A stretch of DNA of 64,000 nt from Synechococcus sp. KORDI-49 (GCF_000737575.1 NZ_CP006270.1:809163-873162); one strand, 5' to 3'. Numbered from the stretch's first letter, positions 14,554-24,430 are shown. Notes: generated from the letters alone by a model not told the origin. A program made the numbers and translations.

Positions 14554-15870
14554 ATGGGTGCACGGATCGGCGTCGGCTTGCTAGGCCTCGGCACGGTGGG
14601 TGGCGGGGTCGCCTCAATCCTGCTGTCCCCGCAGGAACGTCATCCTCTGGTCGCTGATCTTGAGCTGATCCGTGTGGCCGTGCGTGATCTGGAGCGGCCC
14701 CGACCGGTCGATCTGTCGCCCGAACAACTCACCACAGATCCTCAGACCGTGGTCGATGATCCGCGCGTGGACGTCGTGGTGGAGGTGATCGGAGGGATCG
14801 AACCGGCTCGCTCTCTGATCCTGGCGGCGATCAAAGCGGGCAAATCGGTGGTGACCGCCAACAAAGCGGTGATCGCCCGTCACGGCGGAGAGATTGCAGA
14901 GGCCGCCGCAGCCGCAGGTGTGTACGTGCTGATCGAAGCCGCCGTCGGCGGGGGGATCCCGATCATCGAACCGCTGAAGCAGTCCCTCGGTGGCAACCGG
15001 ATCAACCGGGTCAGCGGAATCATCAACGGAACCACCAATTACATCCTCACCCGCATGGCCGATGAGGGCGCGGCCTATGAAGATGTTCTGGCGGAAGCCC
15101 AGCGACTCGGCTACGCCGAAGCCGACCCCGCAGCGGATGTGGACGGTCTCGATGCGGCGGACAAGATCGCCATTCTCTCGACCCTCGCCTTCGGCGGAGG
15201 CGTGGATCGCCAGAGCATCCCGACCGAGGGCATCAGCCGGCTTCAGGGAGAAGACGTGGATTACGCACGCCAGCTGGGCTATGGCGTGAAGCTGCTGGCG
15301 GTGGCCGAACGGATGGCGACATCCGATGCCAGCGCAGAAGTGCTGGCACTGTCACTGAGGGTGCAGCCGACCCTGGTGCCCAGTCACCATCCCCTGGCGG
15401 GCGTTCAGGGCGTCAACAACGCCATCCTGGTCGAGGGCGATCCCATCGGGCAGGTGATGTTCTACGGCCCGGGAGCCGGAGCAGGACCGACCGCATCGGC
15501 GGTGGTCGCCGACATTCTCAACATCGCCGGGATCCGCCAGGCCAGTGGTGGTGACGGCCGGCTGGATCCGCTGCTGGCGGCTGGCAGCTGGAGGACTTGC
15601 AGCCTTGTTGACCCGGGGAATGTCCGCCAGAGGCACTACGTCCGTTTCAACACACAGGATGCTCCGGGTGTGATCGGACGTATCGGCGGCTGCTTCGGCG
15701 ATCGCGACATCTCGATCCAGTCGATCGTGCAGTTCAACGCCACCTCTGCCGGAGCTGAAATCGTCGTGATCACCCACGAAGTCGACCAGCGGCGCATGGA
15801 CGAGGCCCTGGCGGCGATCCGCGCCCTGCCGGACGTTTCGGGACTCGCCGCCCATCTCGGGTGTCTCTGA
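14554..15870 (+). CDS. hom: Homoserine dehydrogenase
   Basis: 438 residues. N-terminal Rossmann fold (GLLGLGTVGGGV), then the catalytic region with VTANKAVIARHG, GGGIPIIEPLKQSL and GIINGTTNYILTRM, and a C-terminal ACT domain (DAPGVIGRIGGCFGDRDISIQ) expected to bind threonine for feedback control. It reduces aspartate semialdehyde to homoserine, feeding Thr and Met synthesis. The ATG at 14554 was chosen over a GTG at 14536 because the added residues are not family-like. Confidence 0.95.
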   Translation: MGARIGVGLLGLGTVGGGVASILLSPQERHPLVADLELIRVAVRDLERPRPVDLSPEQLTTDPQTVVDDPRVDVVVEVIGGIEPARSLILAAIKAGKSVVTANKAVIARHGGEIAEAAAAAGVYVLIEAAVGGGIPIIEPLKQSLGGNRINRVSGIINGTTNYILTRMADEGAAYEDVLAEAQRLGYAEADPAADVDGLDAADKIAILSTLAFGGGVDRQSIPTEGISRLQGEDVDYARQLGYGVKLLAVAERMATSDASAEVLALSLRVQPTLVPSHHPLAGVQGVNNAILVEGDPIGQVMFYGPGAGAGPTASAVVADILNIAGIRQASGGDGRLDPLLAAGSWRTCSLVDPGNVRQRHYVRFNTQDAPGVIGRIGGCFGDRDISIQSIVQFNATSAGAEIVVITHEVDQRRMDEALAAIRALPDVSGLAAHLGCL

Positions 15871-15980
15871 AGCCCTGACCGAGCCAAGGCGGACTGGCGG
15901 GAACAGCGCTGGATGGTCCAGAGTGTCAATAATCACGACAGCTCTGATTTGAAGTTGCTGATCTGTGTTGGGTCCCGTTC

Positions 15981-16220
15981 ATGACGAACGTCACCATGAC
16001 CAACGGTGTTTCAGGCTGCAGCCTCCTGGACCCCCCTCCGACGATGGATGTGCATCAGGGCGACTGCGTGAACCTTCGCAGTGATCAGGGCACCTTCCAG
16101 GTGATCGGTGTCGACGGAGAACACAATCGCTGCTGGGTGCGGCGCTGGCCGATCGAGGCGAAGGGTGGCTCCCCGGTGTTCGAGATCTCCATGCAGCAGA
16201 TCGAGCCGGTCGCGGCCTGA
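15981..16220 (+). CDS. Conserved small protein of marine cyanobacteria (unknown function)
   Basis: 79 residues, probably a small beta-barrel: MDVHQGDCVNLRSDQGTFQVIGVDGEHNRCWVRR is a strand-turn-strand pattern like an SH3 or KOW fold. No signal peptide. The gap before it (about 110 nt) is ordinary intergenic sequence. Recognition as a picocyanobacterial hypothetical is by general resemblance only. Confidence 0.6.
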   Translation: MTNVTMTNGVSGCSLLDPPPTMDVHQGDCVNLRSDQGTFQVIGVDGEHNRCWVRRWPIEAKGGSPVFEISMQQIEPVAA

Positions 16221-16286
16221 GAGGAACGTTGATTGGCGTCAGGGTTCTTTCGCTGTTGAATAAGCCGCGAGAGCGCTTCGGAGCGG

Positions 16287-17873
16287 ATGTCAGCAGAACG
16301 GCCATGGCGCCAGCCACTGGTGATGGCGTTCGCGCTGATCAGCGTCTGCTTCAGTCAGCTGTCCTGCCAGCCCCGCCGCGCGGACCAGCAATTGACGGTT
16401 GCTTCAGCGGGAAAGATCAGTTCGCTGGATCCCGCTCAGGCCAGCACCGTCAACACGATCCAGCTGTTGAGCGCCCTCGGCGACCCTCTTTACAGCCTCT
16501 CCGAAGACGGCGAGCTGGAACCCCGTCTCGCAGCGGCATCTCCTGAGATCAGCGCCGACGGAACGACCGTCACGATCCCGTTGCGCACCGACGTCCGCTT
16601 CCATGACGGCAGCCGCTTCGATGCGGCCGCCATGGCCTTCAGCCTGCGGCGCTTCCTGCGCATCGGCACCCTCAGCTATGTCGTCGGAGACCGCATCGCC
16701 GCCGTGGAGGTGGCCGCCCCCGACCGGCTGCGGCTGCGGCTGAGCCGCCCGTCCACATCCCTCGAAGGACTGCTCACCTCGGTGAACCTCACCCCGGTCT
16801 CGCCGCAGGCTTACCGGGACCACCGCGATCGCTTCCTGACGGACCGGTTCGTCGGCACCGGACCGTACCGCCTGAGCAGCTTCAGCGAACACCAGCAGCG
16901 ACTGGAACCCTTCGAGGCTTACTGGGGAGAGGCCCCCCGCAACAGCGGACTCGACCTGATCACCCTGAGCAACTCCACTGCTCTCTACGGCGCCCTGCGC
17001 AGCGGTGAAGTGGATGTGCTGCTCTCTGCTTCCATCGATGAGGACCAGAGGTATGCGCTGCACCGCAAGGCGGAGGCGGGACAGCTGCATGAGGCGGTGG
17101 GGCAGGCCATGGAGATCGGCTACATCACCCTGCTCAGCAACGCCATGCCGCTGCAGGATCCGCGGTTGCGTCGTGCCCTGTCGCTGAGTCTGAACCGCAC
17201 GGAGCTGAGTGCACGGGTGAGCTACGGCCTGCGTCGCCCCCTGCGTGCCCTGGTCCCTCCCAGCCTCGCCGGGGGAGGCGGCCCGATCTGGCCGGCGCAC
17301 GATCCCATGCAGGCCAGGGCCCTGCTCAGCAGCGCCGGGTACTGCGACGGCAGGCTCCTGCAGGTGCCACTCACCTTCCGATCCAATGTGCCGGCAGACA
17401 AGCTGCTGGCCCTCACCTGGCAGGCGCAGGTGAAGCGCGATCTGTCCGACTGCCTCGTGCTGGAACTGGATGGAGTGGAATCCACCACCGTCTACCGCCA
17501 GCTCGGAGAAGGTGCTTTCAAGGCCGTGATGCTCGACTGGCGCGGCACGTATCCCGATCCGGAGGCCTATCTGACGCCGCTGCTCAGCTGCAGCAATCCA
17601 TCAGGCGAGATCTGCCTCGACGGCGAAGCAGCGATCAGCGGCAGCTTCTGGTCCACCTCCGGGCTGCAGGAGGCCCTGCGCAGCAGCGATGAGCTCAGGG
17701 GTGCCGCCCGTCACGCTGAGCTGAAGCGCATCGAACGCATGTCCGCGCTTGGAGCGGCCTACATCCCGGTCTGGCTCGAATCACCGCGCGCCTGGGGGCA
17801 GACCGATCTCTCGGTGCCCGAATTCGACGGCAGCGGCCACGTGCGGCTGAACCGGCTTCGGAGGACTCGCTGA
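16287..17873 (+). CDS. ABC transporter solute-binding protein, family 5 (peptide/nickel type)
   Basis: 528 residues. A signal sequence ends at a cysteine (SQLSCQPRR, Cys27), probably a lipoprotein though the lipobox is imperfect. The SLDPAQASTVNTIQLLSALGDPL and RFHDGSRFDAAAMAFSL segments define SBP family 5. It should bind a short peptide or similar ligand in the periplasm. The stop overlaps the permease start by one base (TGATG at 17871-17875). Confidence 0.87.
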   Translation: MSAERPWRQPLVMAFALISVCFSQLSCQPRRADQQLTVASAGKISSLDPAQASTVNTIQLLSALGDPLYSLSEDGELEPRLAAASPEISADGTTVTIPLRTDVRFHDGSRFDAAAMAFSLRRFLRIGTLSYVVGDRIAAVEVAAPDRLRLRLSRPSTSLEGLLTSVNLTPVSPQAYRDHRDRFLTDRFVGTGPYRLSSFSEHQQRLEPFEAYWGEAPRNSGLDLITLSNSTALYGALRSGEVDVLLSASIDEDQRYALHRKAEAGQLHEAVGQAMEIGYITLLSNAMPLQDPRLRRALSLSLNRTELSARVSYGLRRPLRALVPPSLAGGGGPIWPAHDPMQARALLSSAGYCDGRLLQVPLTFRSNVPADKLLALTWQAQVKRDLSDCLVLELDGVESTTVYRQLGEGAFKAVMLDWRGTYPDPEAYLTPLLSCSNPSGEICLDGEAAISGSFWSTSGLQEALRSSDELRGAARHAELKRIERMSALGAAYIPVWLESPRAWGQTDLSVPEFDGSGHVRLNRLRRTR

Positions 17874-18892
17874 TGGGACGCGCCCGCGCACTGCTCACCT
17901 ACAGCGCCACACGGCTGGGGCTGGCACCTCTGATGCTCTGGCTGATCGCCAGCCTGGTGTTCCTGCTGCTGCGACTCGCCCCTGGAGATCCGGTGGATGC
18001 GGTGCTCGGCAGTCGGGCTCCCGCAGCGGCGAAGGCGGCGATGCGGGCCCGGCTCGGCCTGGATCAATCCCTGTTGCAGCAGTATCTGGACTACCTCAAC
18101 GGCCTGCTGCACGGCGATCTCGGCCAGGCCCTGATCAACCAGGAACCGGTGAGCACGATCATCGGGCGCACACTTCCGGCCAGCCTCGAGCTGAGTTCGA
18201 TCGCGCTGCTGGTGGCAGCGATCGTGGGTCTGAGCGTCGGGTTTAGCGGTATCGCACGCCCTGAGGGCAAGCTCGATCTCGCCGGGCGGCTCTACGGACT
18301 GGGCACCTACGCCCTGCCCCCCTTCTGGGTGGCGATGCTGGTGCAGCTGCTGTTCGCGGTGAGTCTGGGCTGGCTGCCGGTGGGAGGACGCTTCCCCCCC
18401 AGCCTCCTCCCCCCGGAGGGCAGCGGCTTCTATTTGCTGGACAGCATCCGACAGGCCGACTGGATGGCGCTGCGCGGCACCATCCGGCATCTGCTGCTTC
18501 CGGCGGGGACCCTGGCCCTGCTGCTCAGCGGCACGTTCACAACAGCCCTGCGCCTGAACCTGCGCCGCACGCTGAGGAGCGACTACATCGAATCGGCCCG
18601 AAGCCGGGGACTGATGGAATCCCGGGTGGTGCTGCGGCATGGGCTGCCCAATGCACTGCTGCCGGTGCTCACCATCGCCGGCATCACCGTGGCCTCCCTG
18701 ATCGGTGGCGCGCTGCTGATCGAGGTGACCTTCTCATGGCCCGGCATCGCCCTGCGGCTGCAGGAAGCGATCAACCAACGGGACTACCCGGTGGTTCAGG
18801 GCATCGTGGTGGTGATCGCCGCGTTGGTGGTGCTGGTGAGTGTGGCGGTGGACCTGCTGGTGGCAGCTCTCGACCCGCGGATCCGCTACTGA
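17873..18892 (+). CDS. ABC transporter permease, DppB/OppB type
   Basis: 339 residues with about six membrane helices. N-terminal FLLLRLAPGDPVDAVLG and the cytoplasmic coupling loop YIESARSRGLMESRVVLRHGLPNAL (EAA motif) are diagnostic. It pairs with the preceding binding protein. A second permease and the ATPases are not adjacent, so the rest of the transporter must be elsewhere. The last 7 bases overlap the convergent hydrolase gene. Confidence 0.9.
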   Translation: MGRARALLTYSATRLGLAPLMLWLIASLVFLLLRLAPGDPVDAVLGSRAPAAAKAAMRARLGLDQSLLQQYLDYLNGLLHGDLGQALINQEPVSTIIGRTLPASLELSSIALLVAAIVGLSVGFSGIARPEGKLDLAGRLYGLGTYALPPFWVAMLVQLLFAVSLGWLPVGGRFPPSLLPPEGSGFYLLDSIRQADWMALRGTIRHLLLPAGTLALLLSGTFTTALRLNLRRTLRSDYIESARSRGLMESRVVLRHGLPNALLPVLTIAGITVASLIGGALLIEVTFSWPGIALRLQEAINQRDYPVVQGIVVVIAALVVLVSVAVDLLVAALDPRIRY

Positions 18893-20490
18893 AGCGCCGA
18901 CTCCAGCGCGGCGGCATCCCTGCTGCTGAAGCGGTGCCAGCGAACGGAACCCTCCTGGTAATGGTGCGAAGCCGTGGCCTCAGCGGGCCCCTCGAGCTGC
19001 TCGAGGAACGCGATCAGTTCGCGACGCAGCAGCTCCTGAACTGCCAGGGGATTGACCCCCACCAGCTCCTCGCCCAGACGGAACAGATCATCTCCGTCGC
19101 CGCTGCTGCTCTGGCCCTCAACCCGGATGGCGGAGAAATGACTGCCCCCCTCCACAATCACCGCCCGACTGAAGGGGTGCTGTCCGAAGGAGGCGAGCAT
19201 CCTCAGCTGCTCGGCCAGCGGCGGGGTGATCAGATCCAGCGTGCCGCCCATCAGCAGCACCGGGATCGAAGCGGGGCGCGACGGGCCGGGGGGCCAGATC
19301 AGGCTGCCGAAACTGTTGAGACCCACCACAGCTGCCAGCTCCGGAACTGAGATCCGCGCCTCCAGAGCACCCTCCTTGGCCAGCTCACACTGCAGCAGCA
19401 GGGAGAGGTTGGTGAGCGGCAGTTCATCGAGAGCCTGCCGACATCGCTGCGGCAGGCCTGGCTGCGGTGCCCGACCCGTGGCCATCAAGGCCGTGAAGGC
19501 TCCGAGGGAATGGCCGATCAGCACCACGCGATCCCCCGGCACATCGAGGGTGCCGCGGCGCTGGGCCAGCAGGACAGCCTGGAGATCCTGCATCCGCTGA
19601 CGCAGAGCCTCTGCACCCGCCAACGGCTCGCGACCTTCCAGCAAGGCCTGCACGGCGGCGGAGTCGCTGCCTGGATGCTCCATCAGCACGACAGACCACC
19701 CGGCTGATGCCAGCCCGCGGGCCAACCATTGGAAATGATCCGGATCGCCTCCGAGCCCAGGCATCACCAGGATCCAGGGCCGGCGACGATCGGAGCGGAC
19801 CGCTGACCAGCTCTGCAGTTCCAGATCCTCGACACGATGGGGAACCGACAGCCGGATGCGTCGAGGTCCCGGCCTGGAGCGCTCCACCCCTGATGCGACC
19901 GGGTCCAGCACCTCGACCGGCTGGCGGGACAGATGACTGGTGAGCCGCTGCTGGCGTTCCACCTGAGTTTTCCAGCGCCCTGCAGCCAGCAGCAACGCAT
20001 CGAGGTTCACCCTCAGACGCTCGGCGGGCAGGGCCTCCAGCAGATCGAGGGTCGAAACCTGCGGTGCCTCCGTCAGCAGCTTCTCCATGGTGGAGAGAAT
20101 CCGCTCACTGCTGATCCGTTCCGTGCCCTTGACGCTGTCGACCTGGATCAGATCACCGAGCGCATCGATCAGCGGTTGGGCCGCCCAGCTGCGCAGAAGC
20201 TGCTGGCCCAGGCTCCTGCGGGTCAGCACCGGCGCGTTCAACAGACGGATCAACCCAGACCGGCTGTCCTGGTCCAGCAGCCTCAACCAGGTCGTGAGCT
20301 CGGATCGCTCGCCAGCGCCGGCGCCAGCCAGACCCTGAAGCTCATCCACGGTGATCGGCAACGTGATGCCGTCGATCACCACCTCGAGCCGTTCAGCAGC
20401 CCGGACGGGCCACGGTGCGAGGGGAGAGAGCAGCAGACTGCCGACAAGTCCTATCGCGAGTCTTCGCCCTGTTAAGCGTCCGCGCAGCAA
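18886..20490 (-). CDS. DUF1400-containing alpha/beta hydrolase, exported
   Basis: 534 residues. A signal peptide (about 1-31) precedes a DUF1400 region (residues about 32-180, with LTRRSLGQQLL and RVNLDALLLAAG), a domain attached to cyanobacterial hydrolases. The catalytic alpha/beta hydrolase domain follows, with nucleophile GHSLGAF and a late GGSHFS histidine. Substrate unknown; a lipid or polymer ester outside the cytoplasm is plausible. It diverges from the MFS gene with only 11 nt between. Confidence 0.8.
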   Translation of the reverse strand: MLRGRLTGRRLAIGLVGSLLLSPLAPWPVRAAERLEVVIDGITLPITVDELQGLAGAGAGERSELTTWLRLLDQDSRSGLIRLLNAPVLTRRSLGQQLLRSWAAQPLIDALGDLIQVDSVKGTERISSERILSTMEKLLTEAPQVSTLDLLEALPAERLRVNLDALLLAAGRWKTQVERQQRLTSHLSRQPVEVLDPVASGVERSRPGPRRIRLSVPHRVEDLELQSWSAVRSDRRRPWILVMPGLGGDPDHFQWLARGLASAGWSVVLMEHPGSDSAAVQALLEGREPLAGAEALRQRMQDLQAVLLAQRRGTLDVPGDRVVLIGHSLGAFTALMATGRAPQPGLPQRCRQALDELPLTNLSLLLQCELAKEGALEARISVPELAAVVGLNSFGSLIWPPGPSRPASIPVLLMGGTLDLITPPLAEQLRMLASFGQHPFSRAVIVEGGSHFSAIRVEGQSSSGDGDDLFRLGEELVGVNPLAVQELLRRELIAFLEQLEGPAEATASHHYQEGSVRWHRFSSRDAAALESALQ

Positions 20491-20501
20491 CGCCTGACCC
20501 C

Positions 20502-21779
20502 ATGCGGTGGTGGAACCAGTTTCCTTCAGGCCTGCGAAATGTCACCCGGCTGAGGCTGCTCGCATCCATCGGGGCTGGCGGAGTCATCTTCATGACCCCG
20601 TTGATCTTCCATGCCATCGATTTCTCCGCCAGTCAGGTCGGCAGCGGGCTTGCGGTCTCCGCGCTGATCGGCACGGCCGTCCGCCTGCTCAGTGGGTCGC
20701 TGCTGGATCGGGGTCTCCGCTGCTCATGGCCGGTGCGCGCCACCACGCTGCTGGCGGTGCTGGCTGATCTGACCCTGTTTCGGGCCGACACCTACGGCGG
20801 ATACCTGCTCGGCCAGCTGCTGCTGGGCACTGCGGCAGGGCTCTACTGGCCGGCGATCGAACTTGCTGTACCGCTGAGCTGCGGCAGTGTTCCCTCCGGT
20901 CGGGGGTATGCCCTGGTCCGCAGTGCTGATGCCCTCGGCATCGGCCTGGGCGCTCTGCTGGGCACCGTGGCCGCCCTGGTGGGACAGCTGCGCCTCGTCT
21001 ACGGGGTGGAAGCGCTGTGCATGACGGCTGTGCTGATTCTGATCAGCCTCCATCCACTCGAGGATTCCCGCGCTCGCCCCGGGAAGGACAGCACCAGACC
21101 GACCGAACGGGAAGCCGGATCCAGCGGCCTGCGCTGGCTCGGTCCACTGCTGCCCGTTCTGGCGGTCAGCGTGATCGCCACAGGCATCCTGGCGCTTCAG
21201 CAGAGTGCCCTGCCCCTGGATCTGGTGAAGGGAGGCCTGCAGCGCCCCGGTCTGAGCGAAAGCCAGAGTGGCGGCCTGATCGCTCTGCAGCTCAGCCTTC
21301 TGGTCGTGCTGCAGTGGCCAGTCGGCCGCTGGCTTTCGGATCGCAGCGTGATGTTCGGCCTGAGCGTCAGTGTGGCGGGTTTCAGCGTCGGTTCGGTGCT
21401 GCTGGCGCTCTCCTCCCTCTCCGAACACGGCCTCCACTTCGTTCTGGCGGCCCTGATGCCGATGGCCCTGGCACAGGCTGCCTTTCTGCCCACCGCCACG
21501 GAGGCGGTGATCGAGGAGACGCCGCCCGGCCATCGGGGGCTGGCGATGGCACTGTTCTCCCAGTGTTTCGCCATCAGTGCGATGGCGGCACCTCTGATCG
21601 GAGGTGCCCTCCTGGACCGTCAGGGGCATGGATTGCTGCTCTGGCTGCTCACGGCAGCGGCCTGCCTGCTGATGCTTCCGGTGGTGCGCAGCATCCAACC
21701 CCGCTTCACCGACTCATCGGGGGCTCTCGAAGAGACGGTCGATGGCGTAACAGGGAACCCAGGCTTTCTCGGGGACTGA
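20502..21779 (+). CDS. Major facilitator superfamily transporter
   Basis: 425 residues with about twelve membrane helices. The first loop has RLLSGSLLDRG, the MFS motif A position, and the second half repeats it as GRWLSDRSVMFG. It is a drug- or metabolite-exporter-like MFS protein without assignable substrate. The ATG at 20502 avoids overlap with the divergent hydrolase gene; a start at 20415 would add a hydrophilic extension over that gene. Its last 66 bases overlap the convergent small gene below. Confidence 0.82.
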   Translation: MRWWNQFPSGLRNVTRLRLLASIGAGGVIFMTPLIFHAIDFSASQVGSGLAVSALIGTAVRLLSGSLLDRGLRCSWPVRATTLLAVLADLTLFRADTYGGYLLGQLLLGTAAGLYWPAIELAVPLSCGSVPSGRGYALVRSADALGIGLGALLGTVAALVGQLRLVYGVEALCMTAVLILISLHPLEDSRARPGKDSTRPTEREAGSSGLRWLGPLLPVLAVSVIATGILALQQSALPLDLVKGGLQRPGLSESQSGGLIALQLSLLVVLQWPVGRWLSDRSVMFGLSVSVAGFSVGSVLLALSSLSEHGLHFVLAALMPMALAQAAFLPTATEAVIEETPPGHRGLAMALFSQCFAISAMAAPLIGGALLDRQGHGLLLWLLTAAACLLMLPVVRSIQPRFTDSSGALEETVDGVTGNPGFLGD

Positions 21780-22016
21780 CGGTCGTCCGGATCGGTCCAG
21801 CAGGCGGTAGAGGCAGAACTGCTCGCTCTGCTCGATCGCCGGGCCTTCCACCACAATTTCCTCGCTGCGCAGATCCAGCCGATGGGTCATCCGGAAGCCA
21901 GGCCTGGAATACAGACTGGTTCCAGGGCGCAACGTGAACATCGCGGCCATCGACGCTGGCGCCGCCAGCAGCATGAAACCCATCAGAAGTGTCTGACGAA
22001 GCCGGCTGCGTGGCAT
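21714..22016 (-). CDS. Exported small protein, SH3-like
   Basis: 100 residues. Signal peptide (MPRSRLRQTLLMGFMLLAAPASMAA), then a short beta-rich domain (FTLRPGTSLYSRPGF..., WVPCYAIDRLF) that resembles a bacterial SH3 repeat. The two cysteines (QFCLY and VPCYA) could pair. It overlaps the MFS gene tail to tail by 66 bp. Function unknown. Confidence 0.62.
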   Translation of the reverse strand: MPRSRLRQTLLMGFMLLAAPASMAAMFTLRPGTSLYSRPGFRMTHRLDLRSEEIVVEGPAIEQSEQFCLYRLLDRSGRPSVPEKAWVPCYAIDRLFESPR

Positions 22017-22110
22017 CGAGCAGTCCCTGGAGGATCGCCAGTGTCACACGTGCGCGATGCATCGGACCGGCACCGATCCGAACCGGACGGGACGCTCGGC
22101 GAGCGGTGAT

Positions 22111-23202
22111 TCAGACGTTGAAGAGGAACTCCATCACATCCCCTTCCGCCACCTCGTACTCCTTGCCTTCACTGCGCAGCCACCCCTTGCTCTTGGCTTC
22201 CACCAGGGATCCGGCTTCCAGCAGCTTCTCCCAGCCGATGGTCTGCGCCCGGATGAAGCCGCGCTCGAAATCCGTGTGGATGACGCCGGCGGCCTGAGGC
22301 GCTGTCATGCCGGCCTTGAAGGTCCAGGCACGGGTCTCCTTCTCGCCGGTGGTGAAGTAGGTGCGCAGGCCCAGCAGGCGGTACGTCGCCCGGATCAGAC
22401 TCTGCAATCCACCTTCTTCGACACCCAGTCCGGAGAGGTAGTCGGCCCGTTCCTCCTCCCCGAGCTCGATCAGTTCCGCCTCCACCTGAGCGGAGATCCG
22501 CACGGTTTCCGCGCCCTCCTTTTCGGCCAGTGCGATCACCTCGGTGCAGAAGGCGTTGCCGCCAGCGAGATCCTCCTCGCTGACGTTGGTGGCGTAGATG
22601 ATCGGTTTGCCGGTGAGCAGACCGAGCGGCTTGATCAGAGGCGCCTCCTCCTCGGTCAACGCAACGCTGCGCGCCGCACCCCCTTCTTCAAGAACGCACT
22701 GGATGCGCTCGAGGGCGGCGTCTTCGGTCTGGGCCTCCTTGCTGGTGCGAACCTGCTTCTTGAGTCGCTCGCGGCGCTTCTCGATCTGAGCGAGATCCGC
22801 AAGCCCCAGCTCCAGGTTGATCACCTCAGCGTCACGGGACGGTCCCACGGAACCGGACACGTGAATGACGTCATCGTCCTCGAAGCAACGGATCACGTGA
22901 ACGATCGCGTCGACCTCGCGGATGTTGGAGAGAAATTTGTTGCCCAGGCCTTCACCCTGACTGGCACCCTTCACCAGGCCAGCGATGTCGACGAACTCCA
23001 TCCGGGTGGGAATCGTGTTCAGACTGCTGCTGAGCTCCGTGAGCCGGTCCAGGCGTTCATCCGGCACGGCGACGCTGCCGACGTTGGGCTCGATCGTGCA
23101 GAAAGGGAAGTTCGCCGCCTGGGCCTGAGCGTTGGCCACAAGCGCATTGAACAGGGTGGACTTGCCGACGTTGGGCAGCCCGACAATTCCAGCTTTGAGC
23201 AT
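22111..23202 (-). CDS. ychF: Ribosome-binding GTPase YchF
   Basis: 363 residues, Obg-related P-loop ATPase/GTPase. The G1 motif is GLPNVGKST near the N-terminus (MLKAGIVGLPNVGKS), followed by the YchF-specific NFPFCTIEPNVG and a C-terminal TGS-like domain ending FLFNV. It binds ribosomes and is linked to translation and stress control. An in-frame start 54 bases upstream is not supported by family length; the ATG at 23202 is standard. It is divergent from the efflux adaptor. Confidence 0.96.
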   Translation of the reverse strand: MLKAGIVGLPNVGKSTLFNALVANAQAQAANFPFCTIEPNVGSVAVPDERLDRLTELSSSLNTIPTRMEFVDIAGLVKGASQGEGLGNKFLSNIREVDAIVHVIRCFEDDDVIHVSGSVGPSRDAEVINLELGLADLAQIEKRRERLKKQVRTSKEAQTEDAALERIQCVLEEGGAARSVALTEEEAPLIKPLGLLTGKPIIYATNVSEEDLAGGNAFCTEVIALAEKEGAETVRISAQVEAELIELGEEERADYLSGLGVEEGGLQSLIRATYRLLGLRTYFTTGEKETRAWTFKAGMTAPQAAGVIHTDFERGFIRAQTIGWEKLLEAGSLVEAKSKGWLRSEGKEYEVAEGDVMEFLFNV

Positions 23203-23254
23203 GCGCCGGAATCTACCGGCAAGCGGCGAGACTGTTGTGAACTTTTGTTGGCCC

Positions 23255-24430
23255 ATGCTGAAGACCGAGCAGCGCCCTGCGCTTCAGCCCACCCCAACCG
23301 TGCCGGACAGCCCTCCTCCACAGCGATCCTTCCTCCAGCGCAACCGACTTCTTGGGCTCGGCCTGCTGCTGGCCCTGCTGGCGAGCGGAACGGCGCTGCT
23401 GCGATTCGCCCCCTGGAGCGCACGGGAACGTGATCTGACGCCCTACACCGTGCTGGCCGAAACCGGCTCCCTGTCCGGTGTGATCACCGCCAGTGGCGAA
23501 CTGCAGGCCGACCGCCGCGTGAACATCAGCCCCCGCAAACAGGGGCTTCTCAAGGAGCTGATGGTGGATGAGGGGGATGTCGTCGAGGCCGGCCAGGTCG
23601 TGGCGCTGATGGATCCGGGGGATTACGGCGACCGCCTCGACGAACGCCGTGCGCTGCTGCGCCAGGCGGAAGCCAACTTCCTCGGCAAACGGGATGAATT
23701 CGAGCGGCGACGCCAGCTCCATGAGCAGGAGGTGGTGAGCGCTGATGACTTCAGTCGCGTGCGCAATCAGATGCTGGCCAGCCAGGCGGCCGTCATCGCC
23801 GCACGGGAACGGATCCAGCAGCTGGAGGAAGAAGGCCGGGAACTGCGGATCCGCGCCCCCTTCAGCGGCACGATCACCGCCCGTTTCGCCGAACCCGGCG
23901 CCTTCGTGACGCCGACAACCACGGCCTCGGCCAACGCAGGGGCCACCAGCTCCTCGATCGTCGAGCTGTCCCAGGGACGCGAGGTGGCCGCCAAGGTTCC
24001 GGAGAGCGACATCGGACGGATCGCCTTGGGGCAGCAGGCGGAGATCCGGGTGGATGCCTTCCCTGACGAACGCTTTCAGGCGACGGTGAATGAAATCGCG
24101 CCACGGGCCGAGAAACGCGACAACGTCACCTCGTTCACGGTGAAGCTGCAGCTGAAGGATCCTCCGGAGCGGCTGCGGATCGGCATGACGGCCGATATCA
24201 ATTTCCAGACCGGTCGCAGCGCACCGAAAACCCTCGTTCCCACCGTTGCGATCGTCACGGAGAACGGCAAACCCGGCGTGCTGCTGGTGGGCGAACAGCA
24301 GCAGCCCAGTTTCCAGGCGGTGGAGCTGGGCAGCAGCAGCGGCGATCGCACGGCGATCTTGAATGGCCTGCCATCCGGCACTCGCGTGTTCATCGACCTG
24401 CCCCCCTGGGCGAAGCGTGAGCGCAACTGA
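23255..24430 (+). CDS. HlyD-family membrane fusion protein
   Basis: 391 residues. An N-terminal membrane helix (about 31-47) is followed by a biotinyl-lipoyl-like region (GLLKELMVDEGDVVEAGQVVALM), a helical hairpin (residues about 130-200, LDERRALLRQAEANF...) and a beta-barrel domain (REVAAKVPESDIGRIALGQQAEI). It bridges inner-membrane ABC or RND pumps to the outer membrane. No partner pump lies next to it; polA follows 21 nt downstream. The ATG at 23255 gives the normal N-terminus. Confidence 0.88.
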   Translation: MLKTEQRPALQPTPTVPDSPPPQRSFLQRNRLLGLGLLLALLASGTALLRFAPWSARERDLTPYTVLAETGSLSGVITASGELQADRRVNISPRKQGLLKELMVDEGDVVEAGQVVALMDPGDYGDRLDERRALLRQAEANFLGKRDEFERRRQLHEQEVVSADDFSRVRNQMLASQAAVIAARERIQQLEEEGRELRIRAPFSGTITARFAEPGAFVTPTTTASANAGATSSSIVELSQGREVAAKVPESDIGRIALGQQAEIRVDAFPDERFQATVNEIAPRAEKRDNVTSFTVKLQLKDPPERLRIGMTADINFQTGRSAPKTLVPTVAIVTENGKPGVLLVGEQQQPSFQAVELGSSSGDRTAILNGLPSGTRVFIDLPPWAKRERN

